A DNA stretch of 64,000 bases. Source: Bifidobacterium sp. WK012_4_13 (GTDB lineage: Bacteria > Actinomycetota > Actinomycetes > Actinomycetales > Bifidobacteriaceae). How positions within the stretch are numbered: the stretch's first letter is position 1; each line of letters starts with the position of its first letter. The stretch spans positions 1,488,001 through 1,552,000 of the forward strand of contig NZ_CP129683.1 in NCBI RefSeq assembly GCF_041080835.1, written 5' to 3'. Under the pieces are notes generated by a model. The model was given only the letters and a program-made list of their open reading frames with translations. It made no database searches and was not told where the DNA came from. Positions 42,816-52,547 of this stretch are shown piece after piece. A program made the position numbers and the translations under genes.

Positions 42816-43667
42816 TCATTCGAATGACGTGGCGACTGCACTGATATCGTCATGGGCATGGCCTGTGCCATCGGATTGGGCATACAGATCCATGACCAAT
42901 GACAGCAGGTCGCTGCGGAATCCGACCGAATCCATGACGGATTTCATCAGACCGAGATCCTTCTCCAAGGCCGATACCTCGAATTGCGGGCTGTAGTCGG
43001 CGGCAATGGCCTTGCCACCCTTGATATGCGCGTAGGGAGAATCCGAGGTCCCTCCGGCAATGACATCCAGGAAGAGCTGCGGGTTCACCCCCTGGCGCTC
43101 GAGCACCTTCACGGACTGGCACGCTGCTGCGGTGATGCATCCCAGCCACAGGTTGCAGGCGAGCTTGACCGCCGTGCCATCTCCCACTTCAGGCCCGCAA
43201 TGCACCAGCTTCTTCGAGATGGCGTCCAGGAATGGCGCTGCTCTGTCGAATAACGCCGCATCCCCACCGCCTATCAGAATGAGCTGCGACGAATTCGCCT
43301 GGTCCTTGCTTCCCATCATCATCGTCTCGATAAGATGCAGATGGCGTTCAGCCGCGAATTCACGTACCTGGTGCGAAGCCTCGGTGCCTATCGTCGACAT
43401 CTGCACCCAGACCGCGTCGGAAGGCGCTTGCCGGTACGAGCTTTCCAGCACGTCGAGAACGCTCGCACCATCGAATACCACGATGGCAATGACGTCTGCC
43501 TGCGACACGGCCTTGGAAAGATCGGCTTCGGCACGAATCGAATCGCTCTCAAGTGCTTGAGCACGTGCGATGGTGCGATTCCATGCCGTGACACGAAAGC
43601 CCTTGGATCCGGCCACCTTCGCGATGCCACTGCCCATGATGCCCGTGCCTAAAACGGTGATGTTCAT
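42816..43667 (-). CDS. 3-hydroxyisobutyrate dehydrogenase family protein
   Basis: 283 aa beta-hydroxyacid dehydrogenase. Rossmann motif MNITVLGTGIMGSGIAKVAG, substrate loop, and the catalytic Lys in GTAVKLACN. Relatives reduce tartronate, succinic or methylmalonate semialdehydes, so a semialdehyde reductase working with GabT is likely. Start ATG 43667 after AAAGGAACGAGT. 78 bp from the APC gene. Confidence 0.85.
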   Translation of the reverse strand: MNITVLGTGIMGSGIAKVAGSKGFRVTAWNRTIARAQALESDSIRAEADLSKAVSQADVIAIVVFDGASVLDVLESSYRQAPSDAVWVQMSTIGTEASHQVREFAAERHLHLIETMMMGSKDQANSSQLILIGGGDAALFDRAAPFLDAISKKLVHCGPEVGDGTAVKLACNLWLGCITAAACQSVKVLERQGVNPQLFLDVIAGGTSDSPYAHIKGGKAIAADYSPQFEVSALEKDLGLMKSVMDSVGFRSDLLSLVMDLYAQSDGTGHAHDDISAVATSFE

Positions 43668-43745
43668 ACTCGTTCCTTTCGAAGAATCATTGATTGTGAA
43701 GATCTTTGCTGCGGCCGACACGCACGTTCTCAACGCCGCAGCCGC

Positions 43746-45137
43746 TCAGTCCTCGCTGTATTCAGGCGGATTGTGTCTGAATCCCTTGGTGAGGAAAGCG
43801 AGGATGACGATGCCGATTGCAAGCCATGCCAGTCCAAGAATCAGAGCCTGTCTGTCAAGGTGAATGAGCAGATAGGCGCAGAACGCGGCTCCAAGAACGG
43901 GGAATGCTATGTTGCGCAGCCATCCGCCGCTCATCAGGCTCTTTCTGGTGTCCGGCTTGGCCTTGACGTACGAGGTGATGACGCTGACATTGACCAGGGT
44001 GAACGCGGTGAATGCGCCGAAGTTGACGAAGGACGTCGAAGTCGCGACATCGAGGAACATCGCGATCAGCCCGACTGCGCCGACCAGCAGAATGCTCAGC
44101 AGCGGGGTGTTGAACCTGACGCTGACGCGGCCGAATATCTTCTTGGGAAGGACCCCGTCGCGCCCCATGACATACAGGAGTCGGGAAGCACTCGCCTGGG
44201 TGGCGATGCCTGAGGTGAACTGACCGAAGCACAGCCCGGCGATGAAGATGGCCGTGAAGAGATTCCCGCCTATCTGCCCTGCGATTTCGAAGGCGGCCGA
44301 CGACGTGTTGTCGAAGACGCCACCGGGATGCACAAGCTGCGTCGTGTAGGCGACGATGATGAAGATCAGTCCGCCGATGGCCGCGACAAGCATGATTGCC
44401 TTCGGCATCGTCTTGCGAGGCTCCTTGGTTTCCTCGGAGAGAGTCGTGACGGCATCGAACCCAAGGAATGAGTAAGCCGCAATCGCCGCTCCTGCGACCA
44501 CGCCGGAAACACTAGAGCCTGAACCGATGAATGGCTGGGTGCTTAAGGCCGATGCCGCACCACCACCCATGATCACGGTTCGCAGGGAGAGTATGACGAA
44601 GATGGCAATGACGAGCGCCTGGAAGCTCATCAGTGCGAAGTTCACCTTGTCGGCGACATTGAGACCGAAGATGTTCAGCGCCGTCGTGATGATCACGAAT
44701 CCCAGGATCCACACCCAGGTCGGCACTCCTGGGAATTCGGCATTGAGATATGAAGCCCCTATCAGCCAGACGACCATCGGCAGGAAGAGATAGTCAAGCA
44801 GCACGGCCCACCCGACGAGGAATCCAAGCTTGGGATTGATGGATTTGCCGATGTATGTGTATGCGGAACCGGACTGGGGATACAGCACGGACATGCGGCC
44901 ATAGCTTCCTGCAGTGAACAGCATGGCCACAAGCGCCACGGTGTAGGACATGGCTGTGGCGCCCTTGGAGAGTTCGGCGATGACGCCGAAGGTGCCAAGG
45001 ACGATGATTGGCGTCATGTATGCCAATCCGAACATGATTACGGAACGAAGACCCATGGTGCGTTTCAGCCTGGGTTCTGAGACTCGCTCTGACGCGAAGG
45101 CCTGTGCATCGTTGGTTGCGACTTTTTCAGCGGTCAT
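43746..45137 (-). CDS. APC family amino acid permease
   Basis: 463 aa, about twelve helices. Motifs of the APC superfamily: GLAYMTPIIVLGTFGV (TM1), SGSAYTYIGKSINPKLGFLVGW, and SFLGFDAVTTLSEETKEPRKTMPKAI. Imports an amino acid or amine such as GABA or an omega-amino acid; substrate not determinable. Start ATG 45137 (GAAAGGGG upstream) overlaps the nitrilase stop by 11 bp, so the two are coupled. Confidence 0.9.
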   Translation of the reverse strand: MTAEKVATNDAQAFASERVSEPRLKRTMGLRSVIMFGLAYMTPIIVLGTFGVIAELSKGATAMSYTVALVAMLFTAGSYGRMSVLYPQSGSAYTYIGKSINPKLGFLVGWAVLLDYLFLPMVVWLIGASYLNAEFPGVPTWVWILGFVIITTALNIFGLNVADKVNFALMSFQALVIAIFVILSLRTVIMGGGAASALSTQPFIGSGSSVSGVVAGAAIAAYSFLGFDAVTTLSEETKEPRKTMPKAIMLVAAIGGLIFIIVAYTTQLVHPGGVFDNTSSAAFEIAGQIGGNLFTAIFIAGLCFGQFTSGIATQASASRLLYVMGRDGVLPKKIFGRVSVRFNTPLLSILLVGAVGLIAMFLDVATSTSFVNFGAFTAFTLVNVSVITSYVKAKPDTRKSLMSGGWLRNIAFPVLGAAFCAYLLIHLDRQALILGLAWLAIGIVILAFLTKGFRHNPPEYSED

Positions 45138-46110
45138 CCCGATGCCCCTTTCTGTTGCGGTTAGCTTCATATGAAATGGTTGTTTGTTGAGGCTGCCAAC
45201 GCACGGGCTTGATGTGCCCTTCGTACAGAGGCAGAGGTATTTCGGGATCATCGGGCAGGAACTGTTCCCACAACCTGTTGCTCCCAGCGGTTCCGACCTG
45301 TCGGACGCGATCCACTGAGGCCAGATCGATGGTTTCCAGCAGAAGATCTTCGCCGCTGCCTTCGCTTGCCGTCAGGATCTCTCCTTCGGGATCGACGAGC
45401 AGGGATTGTCCCACGCCCTCCGGGGCGGCTGCGTTGACACTTGCCACGAACACCTGGTTCGTGATTGCCGTGGCGCGTGCGAGAACGAGTTCCTGGCGAC
45501 GGTCAGGAGTTGTGGTGCGAACCAGATTGACGATGATGTCGGCGCCCAGCCATGCGACCTGGCGAGAGATTTCAGGGAACCATGCGTCATAGCAGATGGT
45601 CAGACCGAGGCGTCCCTTGCCTGGGATATCGATGACGGTGAATGATTTGCCCGGTGCGTAATGCTCATAGGGACGCCAAGGGCATATCTTCCGATAGCTG
45701 CCGGCAATCCTCCCTTCAGGCGAGAAGACGACTGCGGTGTTATAGATGTCACCTGCCGAATTGTTCTCGCAGAAGGTGCCTGGAATCAGCCAGACATTGA
45801 GTTCCCTGGCAAGATCGGAGCACTTCGCCAGCATCGAATCATCCGCTGGATTCATCGGATCCGCCCGATCCAGTGGAATGTCGACCGCCACATTCCCCTG
45901 AAGCTCCCTGGCCTGAAATTCATCGAGCGTTCCGGTTCCAAAGAGATGCATCTCCGGGAAGGCCACAAGTTCCGGCCTGTTCCCTTGCGCATCATGGGCC
46001 TTGCAGATTTCCCGGACTGTTGTGGCAAAACGATCGAAAGCATTCGAATCGGAGACCTGCAGTTGGGCATATTGGGCCAACGCAATGGTCAAAGTACGCG
46101 TTTCCGTCAT
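45127..46110 (-). CDS. Nitrilase-superfamily carbon-nitrogen hydrolase
   Basis: 327 aa. Catalytic triad: Glu in VAFPEMH, Lys in YRKICPW, Cys in TICYDAWFPE. Members hydrolyse amides such as N-carbamoylputrescine or omega-amides. Genetic setting with an APC permease, GabT and a semialdehyde reductase suggests an amide in polyamine or GABA metabolism. First gene of this minus-strand operon; ATG 46110 lies 114 bp from the PucR-side operator. Confidence 0.85.
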   Translation of the reverse strand: MTETRTLTIALAQYAQLQVSDSNAFDRFATTVREICKAHDAQGNRPELVAFPEMHLFGTGTLDEFQARELQGNVAVDIPLDRADPMNPADDSMLAKCSDLARELNVWLIPGTFCENNSAGDIYNTAVVFSPEGRIAGSYRKICPWRPYEHYAPGKSFTVIDIPGKGRLGLTICYDAWFPEISRQVAWLGADIIVNLVRTTTPDRRQELVLARATAITNQVFVASVNAAAPEGVGQSLLVDPEGEILTASEGSGEDLLLETIDLASVDRVRQVGTAGSNRLWEQFLPDDPEIPLPLYEGHIKPVRWQPQQTTISYEANRNRKGHRDDR

Positions 46111-46223
46111 ATCCAGTCCTTAACAGGTAGGTGTTGCTTATTGATTGCAAGCTTCAATCCGAGGCGTTGCACCAAACATAGAATTGGCGTGATGTCTTTT
46201 ATATGGCCAAATTGGATAAAATA

Positions 46224-46240
46224 TGGCTAATATATAGCCA
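46224..46240. promoter_or_regulatory. Palindrome between nitrilase and PucR genes
   Basis: TGGCTA-ATATA-TAGCCA, perfect arms; a related ATATGGCCAA lies just left at 46201. A second palindrome, TGCATGCA-TTC-TGCATGCA, lies at 46254-46272. Located between divergent genes, suited to an operator for both. Confidence 0.5.
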
Positions 46241-46303
46241 GAAAGTACATAAATGCATGCATTCTGCATGCAAGCTCTCATGATTCGGGGTCGGTGCATC
46301 TCA

Positions 46304-47884
46304 ATGACAATTTCACTCAGAGGCTTATTGAGCCGTTCAAACCTTCACCTTGAGGTCGTAGTCGCTGGGGACTCCGAATCAGTTGATGCCCCGATCTCCT
46401 GGGTGCATTCGACCGAATTGGCCGACCCCACGCCCTATCTTGTCGGAGGGGAGCTGATATTGCTCACAGGGTTGGACATGGCAGACGACAAGGCCAACGA
46501 GAAACAGCGCCAATACGCCAGAAGACTAGTGAAGGCCGACGTCAGAGGCATTGGCTTTGGCATTGGCGTCAAGCACCCCAGCATACCGGAATGGCTCGTT
46601 GAGCAATGCGGGCACTATGGCCTTCCTCTTTTCAGCGTTCCTGCACCCACACCTTTTATCGCGATAACCAAAGAGGTTTCGAGAGGTCTCACCGACGAGA
46701 GGCAGCGTGGCTTCGCACATCTGTATAACGATCAGCGGCAGCTCATGCGTTCCGTGCACAGCCTCTATCCGGTGAGCTCCATCGTTTCCAAACTCGCTGA
46801 GATCGTCGGCGGCTGGGCGACTCTGATCAACCCTGCAGGAACCGTGATCGCCTCATCCCATCGCTTTCTTCCGGTGCAGATAGGCTCACTCGGAGATGCG
46901 CTGACCTTCAGCGTGCTTGGCGAGGCAAAATTCGTCAATGTCAGAGGCTACGACGTTGCGGTATTCCATGTCGCATCTCCTGGAGGGGACACTCTTGGGT
47001 ATCTGATCGTGGGGAGGAAGGGGCTGACGGGTTCATTGGACCACACCCCGGTGGCTGCGGCGGCTGCGCTGCTGTCACTCGCCATCAGCCGTTCAAGCGA
47101 TGCGAACAGGGTTCTGTCGCGCCTGAGGGCACTGATGGTTCGCCGATGCCTGGAAGGACGCGAAAAATCAGTGCGTCCCTATGCGCATGACCTTTGGGAC
47201 GGGATGCCGGCGGAACCACTGTGCGCGATGAGACTTGTTGGGGACATGAGTGCCTTGGAAGCGGCGCAGCATCTCGTCGAGCCTTTTCGCAAATCAATGG
47301 TCAAGAATCTCAATCCAGTGGTCTTCGGCATGGTAGAGGACGATCTGTGGGTGATCGTCTCACAGTCGAACGCCTCGGAATGGATCAATCAGCTCAGCAG
47401 GGACGGCAGCGTTGTGCTTGGCATTTCATCAGGCTCCACCTGGCTGGATATGGCCAGGGCAAGGCACGAGGCGTATCAGGCCGCAGCCGAGGCAAAGACC
47501 ACAGGAGCGGCAACATTGCAGTATGGCCAGGGCAGTGGTGCGGGAGCCCTGGAGAATCTGGTCGAGCCATCTCTTTTGCGGGCCTTCGCGGATCTCAAGC
47601 TCGCCCCGCTTCGAAACGTGACTTTCAATCTGTCGACCGGCCCTCATACGGGCCAAGAACGAAACGACGATGCCGGTACCCTGAGCATAGGGGCGATTGA
47701 CGTGCTGCGAACATGGATAGAAGCGCGCGGAAAGTTGGAGGAAGCCGCGTTCAAGCTCGAAATCCATAGGCATACGATGAGCAAGTACATGGCCCAGATT
47801 GCAAAGCTGCTTTCCGTGGACCTGAAGGACCCCGGAACGGTCGCCGAACTCTGGTTCGCATGCAGGTACTCCAGAACAAGGTAG
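46304..47884 (+). CDS. PucR-family transcriptional regulator
   Basis: 526 aa. N-terminal PucR domain (SLRGLLSRSNLHLEVVVAGDS, LVGGELILLTG), a central ligand/CdaR-like region, and the C-terminal PucR helix-turn-helix: LRTWIEARGKLEEAAFKLEIHRHTMSKYMAQIAKLL. Family regulates purine, proline, GABA and other nitrogen pathways. ATG 46304 was chosen at the first domain residue; the ORF extends to 46253. Divergent from the nitrilase-APC-dehydrogenase-GabT operon, likely its regulator. Confidence 0.88.
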   Translation: MTISLRGLLSRSNLHLEVVVAGDSESVDAPISWVHSTELADPTPYLVGGELILLTGLDMADDKANEKQRQYARRLVKADVRGIGFGIGVKHPSIPEWLVEQCGHYGLPLFSVPAPTPFIAITKEVSRGLTDERQRGFAHLYNDQRQLMRSVHSLYPVSSIVSKLAEIVGGWATLINPAGTVIASSHRFLPVQIGSLGDALTFSVLGEAKFVNVRGYDVAVFHVASPGGDTLGYLIVGRKGLTGSLDHTPVAAAAALLSLAISRSSDANRVLSRLRALMVRRCLEGREKSVRPYAHDLWDGMPAEPLCAMRLVGDMSALEAAQHLVEPFRKSMVKNLNPVVFGMVEDDLWVIVSQSNASEWINQLSRDGSVVLGISSGSTWLDMARARHEAYQAAAEAKTTGAATLQYGQGSGAGALENLVEPSLLRAFADLKLAPLRNVTFNLSTGPHTGQERNDDAGTLSIGAIDVLRTWIEARGKLEEAAFKLEIHRHTMSKYMAQIAKLLSVDLKDPGTVAELWFACRYSRTR

Positions 47885-47946
47885 CCTCCCAGACCGCATC
47901 ATCGATCATGTGCAACGGCCCGCCCGCGCGGATTTGATCGCAACTC

Positions 47947-48042
47947 TCATTTGACGGCTCCCGCGGTGAGCCCTGCAACTATATGCTTTGAAGCGAAGGC
48001 GAATATGATCCTTGGCTGATTCACCGTCGAACCCATCGCTTT
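47947..48042 (-). pseudogene. C-terminal remnant of a sugar ABC permease (MalG-type)
   Basis: The minus-strand end reads NQPRIIFAFASKHIVAGLTAGAVK followed by stop, matching the universal C terminus of CUT1 MalG/LacG-like permeases. Upstream the frame has no transmembrane character, so only about 30 codons survive. No sibling transporter gene is in the window. Confidence 0.55.
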
Positions 48043-48195
48043 GGCAACCGCAGCCGACAGTCGGCTTAGACAGTCACACGATTTTCTTTCTGACAGTATT
48101 ATCGAGTTCACATAACGTATATCGTTGTGATATATAGTTCGTTTAACTATATTCGTTACGATAATGCTCACTTGCCCAGTGCTAAGGAAAACATC

Positions 48196-49551
48196 ATGGT
48201 CAAAACGCAACAACCCTACGCAGTCACGAATCCTGCGACAGGAGAAGTCGAGAGAACGTACCCGAATGCGACCGACGAGCAGATCCATGCCTCGCTTGAG
48301 GCAGCCCAGAAGGCATTCCAGACGTGGGGAAAGGTCAGCGCAAGCGAGGAACGCGCCGGGCTGCTATCGCGTTTGGCGGATCTGTATCTTAAGCACGCAG
48401 AGAGCCTCGCGGCCATCATCACTCATGAGATGGGCAAAAGTCACGATGAGGCCTTGGGCGAGGTAGAGTTCAGCGCCGACATCTATCGCTACTACGCCGA
48501 ACATGGCATTGAACTGCTGAAGGACGAGCCAGTCGCCCGAGTCTCCGGCGGCAGCGCGACCATGAGAAAATCACCGATCGGCGTGCTTCTTGGCATCCAG
48601 CCATGGAACTATCCGTACTATCAGGTCGCACGATTCGCCGCACCGAATCTCATGCTCGGCAATACGATTATCCTGAAGCATGCCGAGCTCTGTCCGCAAT
48701 CCGCAGCAATGATGGAGCAGCTATTCCTGGAGGCCGGCTTCCCAGAGGGGGCCTATACCAACGTGTATGCAAGCTTCGAACAGGTCAGTGACATCATCGC
48801 CGACAACCGCGTGAGAGGGGTGTCTCTCACGGGTTCGGAACGCGCAGGAAAACGCATAGCCGAACAGGCGGGCGAGAACCTCAAGAAGGTGGTGTGCGAA
48901 CTCGGCGGCAACGACCCCTTCATCCTGCTCAGCACCGACGATCTGGATGCAGCCGTCGAGGCGGCCGTGGGGGCACGCTTTGAGAACTCCGGCCAGATTT
49001 GCAACGGAGCAAAACGGTTCATCGTCATCGATGGTCTGTATGAGGAGTTTCTCGATGCATTCAAGTCATCCGCATCTCGACTCGAGCTCGCTCCCCTGTG
49101 CTCGCTGCAGGCGGCGCAACGTCTCAGCCGACAGGTCCATGCCGCATTGGAAGCAGGCGCGACACTTGAGATGGGCTCCCCGGACAACGATGGAGCATAC
49201 TTCCAAGCCACCGTCCTGACCGACATTCCCGAAGGCGCATCGGCTCGCTACGAGGAGTTCTTCGGTCCGGTCGCGCAGTTCTACCGAGTCTCGTCCGAAG
49301 AGGAGGCCGTGGCATTGGCGAACGATACGCCATATGGCCTCGGCTCATATCTGTTCACCACCGACAAGGAGCAGGCGGATCGCGTCGCCGACCGCATCGA
49401 TGCAGGAATGGTATACATCAACGAGTCAGGTGCAGACTCAGCCGAAATACCGTTCGGAGGGGTAAAGAATTCAGGATTCGGACGCGAAATGGGAGCACCT
49501 GGAATTCGCGAGTTCGTGAATCTCAAGCTTGTGACCACCCATCAGGAGTGA
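48196..49551 (+). CDS. NAD(P)-dependent succinate-semialdehyde dehydrogenase family
   Basis: 451 aa aldehyde dehydrogenase. Catalytic Cys in NSGQICNGAKR, general-base Glu in CELGGNDPF, cofactor loop LTGSERAGK, and ENSGQ. The semialdehyde from GABA would give succinate; length (about 450) matches the short GabD2/Sad class. AAGGAAAACATC before ATG 48196. Monocistronic, on the plus strand after PucR. Confidence 0.87.
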   Translation: MVKTQQPYAVTNPATGEVERTYPNATDEQIHASLEAAQKAFQTWGKVSASEERAGLLSRLADLYLKHAESLAAIITHEMGKSHDEALGEVEFSADIYRYYAEHGIELLKDEPVARVSGGSATMRKSPIGVLLGIQPWNYPYYQVARFAAPNLMLGNTIILKHAELCPQSAAMMEQLFLEAGFPEGAYTNVYASFEQVSDIIADNRVRGVSLTGSERAGKRIAEQAGENLKKVVCELGGNDPFILLSTDDLDAAVEAAVGARFENSGQICNGAKRFIVIDGLYEEFLDAFKSSASRLELAPLCSLQAAQRLSRQVHAALEAGATLEMGSPDNDGAYFQATVLTDIPEGASARYEEFFGPVAQFYRVSSEEEAVALANDTPYGLGSYLFTTDKEQADRVADRIDAGMVYINESGADSAEIPFGGVKNSGFGREMGAPGIREFVNLKLVTTHQE

Positions 49552-49592
49552 TGCACGCTGCTTTCCGACCCATCGACTTGCCTCAGGCGAGT

Positions 49593-50549
49593 TTACTGTC
49601 TCGCGTGACGATTCATCGTCACCGCGAGCAGCACGGCAAGGAAAATGAAGACGAAGCCGATGACCGCCATGCCGCTTGGACGTTCTCCAAACCAGATCAT
49701 TGAAATGGCCAAGGCGAATAAGGTATCCGTCGAAAGCAAGATGGACGCTTCCATGGCAGAGGTGCTCGCAAGACCGATGTTCTGGAGAATCTGAGCTCCT
49801 ACGGCAGCGATCACCAGATACAGCACTGCGACCCACGCGTTCTGATGTCGCACGATCTGCATGGGAAATGGCTCCGTGCAGATTGCGCCGACGAGGAACA
49901 GCAACCCCGAGACCAGAAAAATGACAAAGGTGAGCACCACCGCATCAGTGGCGATGCTCAGGGTGCCGAGCGCATAGAAATAAGCGGCAAAGGCAAAGGC
50001 GCAGACAATCGTAAGGCCATCGCCAAGAATCGAAGCCCCGGCTCCCGCCGTCATGGCGTCGCCTGCGACGCATCCAACGCCGACAAGGCAGAGCACGGCC
50101 GCGACGATGTGATGCAACCCAGGCGAGCGACGACGCATGACCCACTGAATAATCGGAATGATCACACAATACAGTGCACTGAGAAAGGCGCTCCGACCTG
50201 GGCTTATCAGTGTCAGGCCTTTCATCTGCGCGAGGAACGCGACGTAATACAGCACAGCCACGCCGACGGTGGCCAGCAGAACCTTAGGATTTCGCAATGA
50301 TTGCAGTCTATTACGGCATATAGCCCACAGAATCAACGCCCCGACCAAGGTTCGGATCGCAAGGAGCCATTGAGGCGATATGACCTCCATGGCAGATTTC
50401 GAAATGGTGTAGGTACTGCCCCAGATCGCAGCCGCAGCGAGCAGCATGATGCGAGGAATCACACGTCCGAGATGGCCACGGGACCAGGAAGCACGAGACG
50501 CGCAATGGCGCGCCTCATCTGAAATCCGCTCCGGATCTTGGCGTGACAT
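49593..50549 (-). CDS. EamA/DMT superfamily transporter
   Basis: 318 aa with about ten hydrophobic helices in two EamA repeats. Pattern: LLAAAAIWGSTYTISKSAMEVISPQWLLAIRTLVGALILW, and C-terminal ASTSAMEASILLSTDTLFALAISMIWFGERPSGMAVIGFVFIFLAVLLAV. Likely an amino acid or metabolite exporter. The first roughly 35 residues are charged and precede TM1; the start may be downstream. Divergent neighbour: Lrp-type regulator lies 100 bp to the right. Confidence 0.87.
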   Translation of the reverse strand: MSRQDPERISDEARHCASRASWSRGHLGRVIPRIMLLAAAAIWGSTYTISKSAMEVISPQWLLAIRTLVGALILWAICRNRLQSLRNPKVLLATVGVAVLYYVAFLAQMKGLTLISPGRSAFLSALYCVIIPIIQWVMRRRSPGLHHIVAAVLCLVGVGCVAGDAMTAGAGASILGDGLTIVCAFAFAAYFYALGTLSIATDAVVLTFVIFLVSGLLFLVGAICTEPFPMQIVRHQNAWVAVLYLVIAAVGAQILQNIGLASTSAMEASILLSTDTLFALAISMIWFGERPSGMAVIGFVFIFLAVLLAVTMNRHARQ

Positions 50550-50656
50550 GGACCATGGAGATGGGCGCCTGAATTGCATGCAACAATCATGCACTTCATA
50601 TGTTTCGAATATCGAAGCTAAAATTAATATTTAGAAAATATATCGTTGCATTCTAA

Positions 50657-51142
50657 TTATAGGACGCCGAAATTATAATGTTCAGATGCCAATTGAAGGT
50701 AGGTGAAGATTTCAGTCCGATTGACGCCCGAAAGCTTTCGGATGCTGTTCACCAGGTCAAGCAGTTCAGTGTCGGAAACGCAGAACACCTCAAGTAGAAG
50801 GTCATATCTGCCAGCCGTGACGACAATGTAATCGATGTTGTTGATCGCCTTGAGCTTCGCCACGACGGGTTCCAATGCGCCGCTCAGCGTCACCCCAATC
50901 ATTGCCTGCCGATGATAGCCAAGCTGCATTGGATTCGTAACGGCGACGATCTGAATGATGCCGCTATCGGTAAGGCGCTGAACCCTGCTGCGCACGGCGG
51001 CCTCGGACAGTCCAACGAGCTTGCCGATCGCGACATAGGACCGTCGGCCATCCTTCTGAAGCTCCTTGATTATTGTCTTGTTGATATCATCGAGCAACGG
51101 CTTGGCCGCATCTCGACTCGTCGTGCTGGTTTTGACTGTCAT
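50657..51142 (-). CDS. Lrp/AsnC-family transcriptional regulator
   Basis: 161 aa. Lrp HTH (DDINKTIIKELQKDGRRSYVAIGKLVGLSEAAVRSRVQRLTDSGII) and a RAM ligand domain (GVTLSGALEPVVAKLKAINNIDYIVVTAGRYDLLLEVFC). Divergent from the PotABCD operon and co-oriented with the DMT exporter, so it may control amino acid/polyamine transport. Family members sense amino acids. Confidence 0.9.
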   Translation of the reverse strand: MTVKTSTTSRDAAKPLLDDINKTIIKELQKDGRRSYVAIGKLVGLSEAAVRSRVQRLTDSGIIQIVAVTNPMQLGYHRQAMIGVTLSGALEPVVAKLKAINNIDYIVVTAGRYDLLLEVFCVSDTELLDLVNSIRKLSGVNRTEIFTYLQLASEHYNFGVL

Positions 51143-51428
51143 TGCTCCACATTTCGTTATTGAAAATCCTGAATGCTCCCAATGTTATGTTACGAGCACG
51201 TTGAGAGGTAATCGGCTCTTTACCTCGATGAAATCAGCAGCGTTTGTAATACAGTCATGATTTACATATCAAATTGAATAATTTGCATTGTTTTTCGTAG
51301 CGAATTCAGTAATTGAATTAGTTTTTCGTTGCACTAACAGCTCAGCCGTGTTCCATCCGTTACTCCCATACTTCAATGCCGTGGCGAGTGACATCGATGG
51401 CATGCAGCGGCGAAGGAGGTAGTTTGCA

Positions 51429-52547
51429 TTGACGACAGAACATACCGCAACAGCCAGTCAGCAATCACAAAGCCGCCAGGAGATGGGCCTTACCATCAAC
51501 ATGGCGACGAAAATATTCCAATCCGCAGAAGGCAGCGAAGTCCGAGCCATCGACCAGGCAAGCCTGGAAATACGTCCGGGAGAATTCTTCGTCATGCTCG
51601 GCCCGTCCGGCTGCGGAAAAACAACCCTCCTTCGAGCCATAGCAGGCTTGGAAACGCTTGATGCCGGCGAAATCTATCTTGGCAGCACTCGCATCGATGG
51701 CATACCTCCGTATTCACGGCCGGTGAATACCGTCTTTCAGAGCTATGCCCTTTTCCCACACCTCACCGTCGCCGAGAATGTCGCGTTCGGTCTTGAAATG
51801 GAAGGGCAGTCGCGCTCTGACATACGAAAGCGCGTTCAGGAGATGCTCGACCTCGTGCATCTAGGCAACCGAGGAACCCGCAAGCCCGATCAGCTCTCAG
51901 GAGGTCAGCAGCAGCGCGTCGCCCTCGCCCGCGCCCTCGCGAAAAGCCCGAAGGTGCTGCTGTTGGACGAATCGCTCTCCGCGCTGGACTTCAAGCTCCG
52001 ACGTCAGATGCAGGTGGAGCTGAAACGCATACAGAGGGAGACGGGCATCACCTTCGTCTTCGTGACGCACGACCAGGAAGAGGCACTTTCGATGGGAGAC
52101 CACATAGCGGTGTTCTCAAAGGGAAGACCTGAGCAGATTGGCACGCCGGAAGAAATCTACAACAAGCCCGTCAATCGTTTTGTCGCGGATTTCATTGGAG
52201 ACATCAATTTCATCGAAGCGAGCAAGGCAGCGAACAACGCAGTCACCATCTCAACGACCGAACTGCCCGTCGAGCAGGACCTGTCCAAGATACCTGTCGG
52301 GTCATCCCTGACCTTGGCCGTTCGCCCCGAGAACATCAGCCTGGGACCTGCAGTCGAATCGGCATTGTGCGGCACAATAGCATCGCAGACCTTCATGGGA
52401 GCCAATATGCGCTGCGAGATCCAGCTCGACGGGGGCGCGACCATCCTGGTACGTGTGCCACCGCCATTTGATTTCGACATCCTGCACGAGCACGGGCAAG
52501 TATCCCTCTCGATTCTCCCCCAGCACCTAAGGGCGGTCGACCAATGA
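51429..52547 (+). CDS. potA: Spermidine/putrescine ABC transporter ATP-binding protein
   Basis: 372 aa. Walker A GPSGCGKT, signature LSGGQQQR, Walker B VLLLDESLSAL, H-loop VFVTHDQEE, then a TOBE domain (LAVRPENISLG). The Walker B acidic residue position reads DES rather than the usual DEP. TTG start at 51429, 6 bases after GAAGGAGGTAG; no ATG is better placed. First gene of an operon overlapping the first permease by four bases. Confidence 0.92.
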   Translation: MTTEHTATASQQSQSRQEMGLTINMATKIFQSAEGSEVRAIDQASLEIRPGEFFVMLGPSGCGKTTLLRAIAGLETLDAGEIYLGSTRIDGIPPYSRPVNTVFQSYALFPHLTVAENVAFGLEMEGQSRSDIRKRVQEMLDLVHLGNRGTRKPDQLSGGQQQRVALARALAKSPKVLLLDESLSALDFKLRRQMQVELKRIQRETGITFVFVTHDQEEALSMGDHIAVFSKGRPEQIGTPEEIYNKPVNRFVADFIGDINFIEASKAANNAVTISTTELPVEQDLSKIPVGSSLTLAVRPENISLGPAVESALCGTIASQTFMGANMRCEIQLDGGATILVRVPPPFDFDILHEHGQVSLSILPQHLRAVDQ

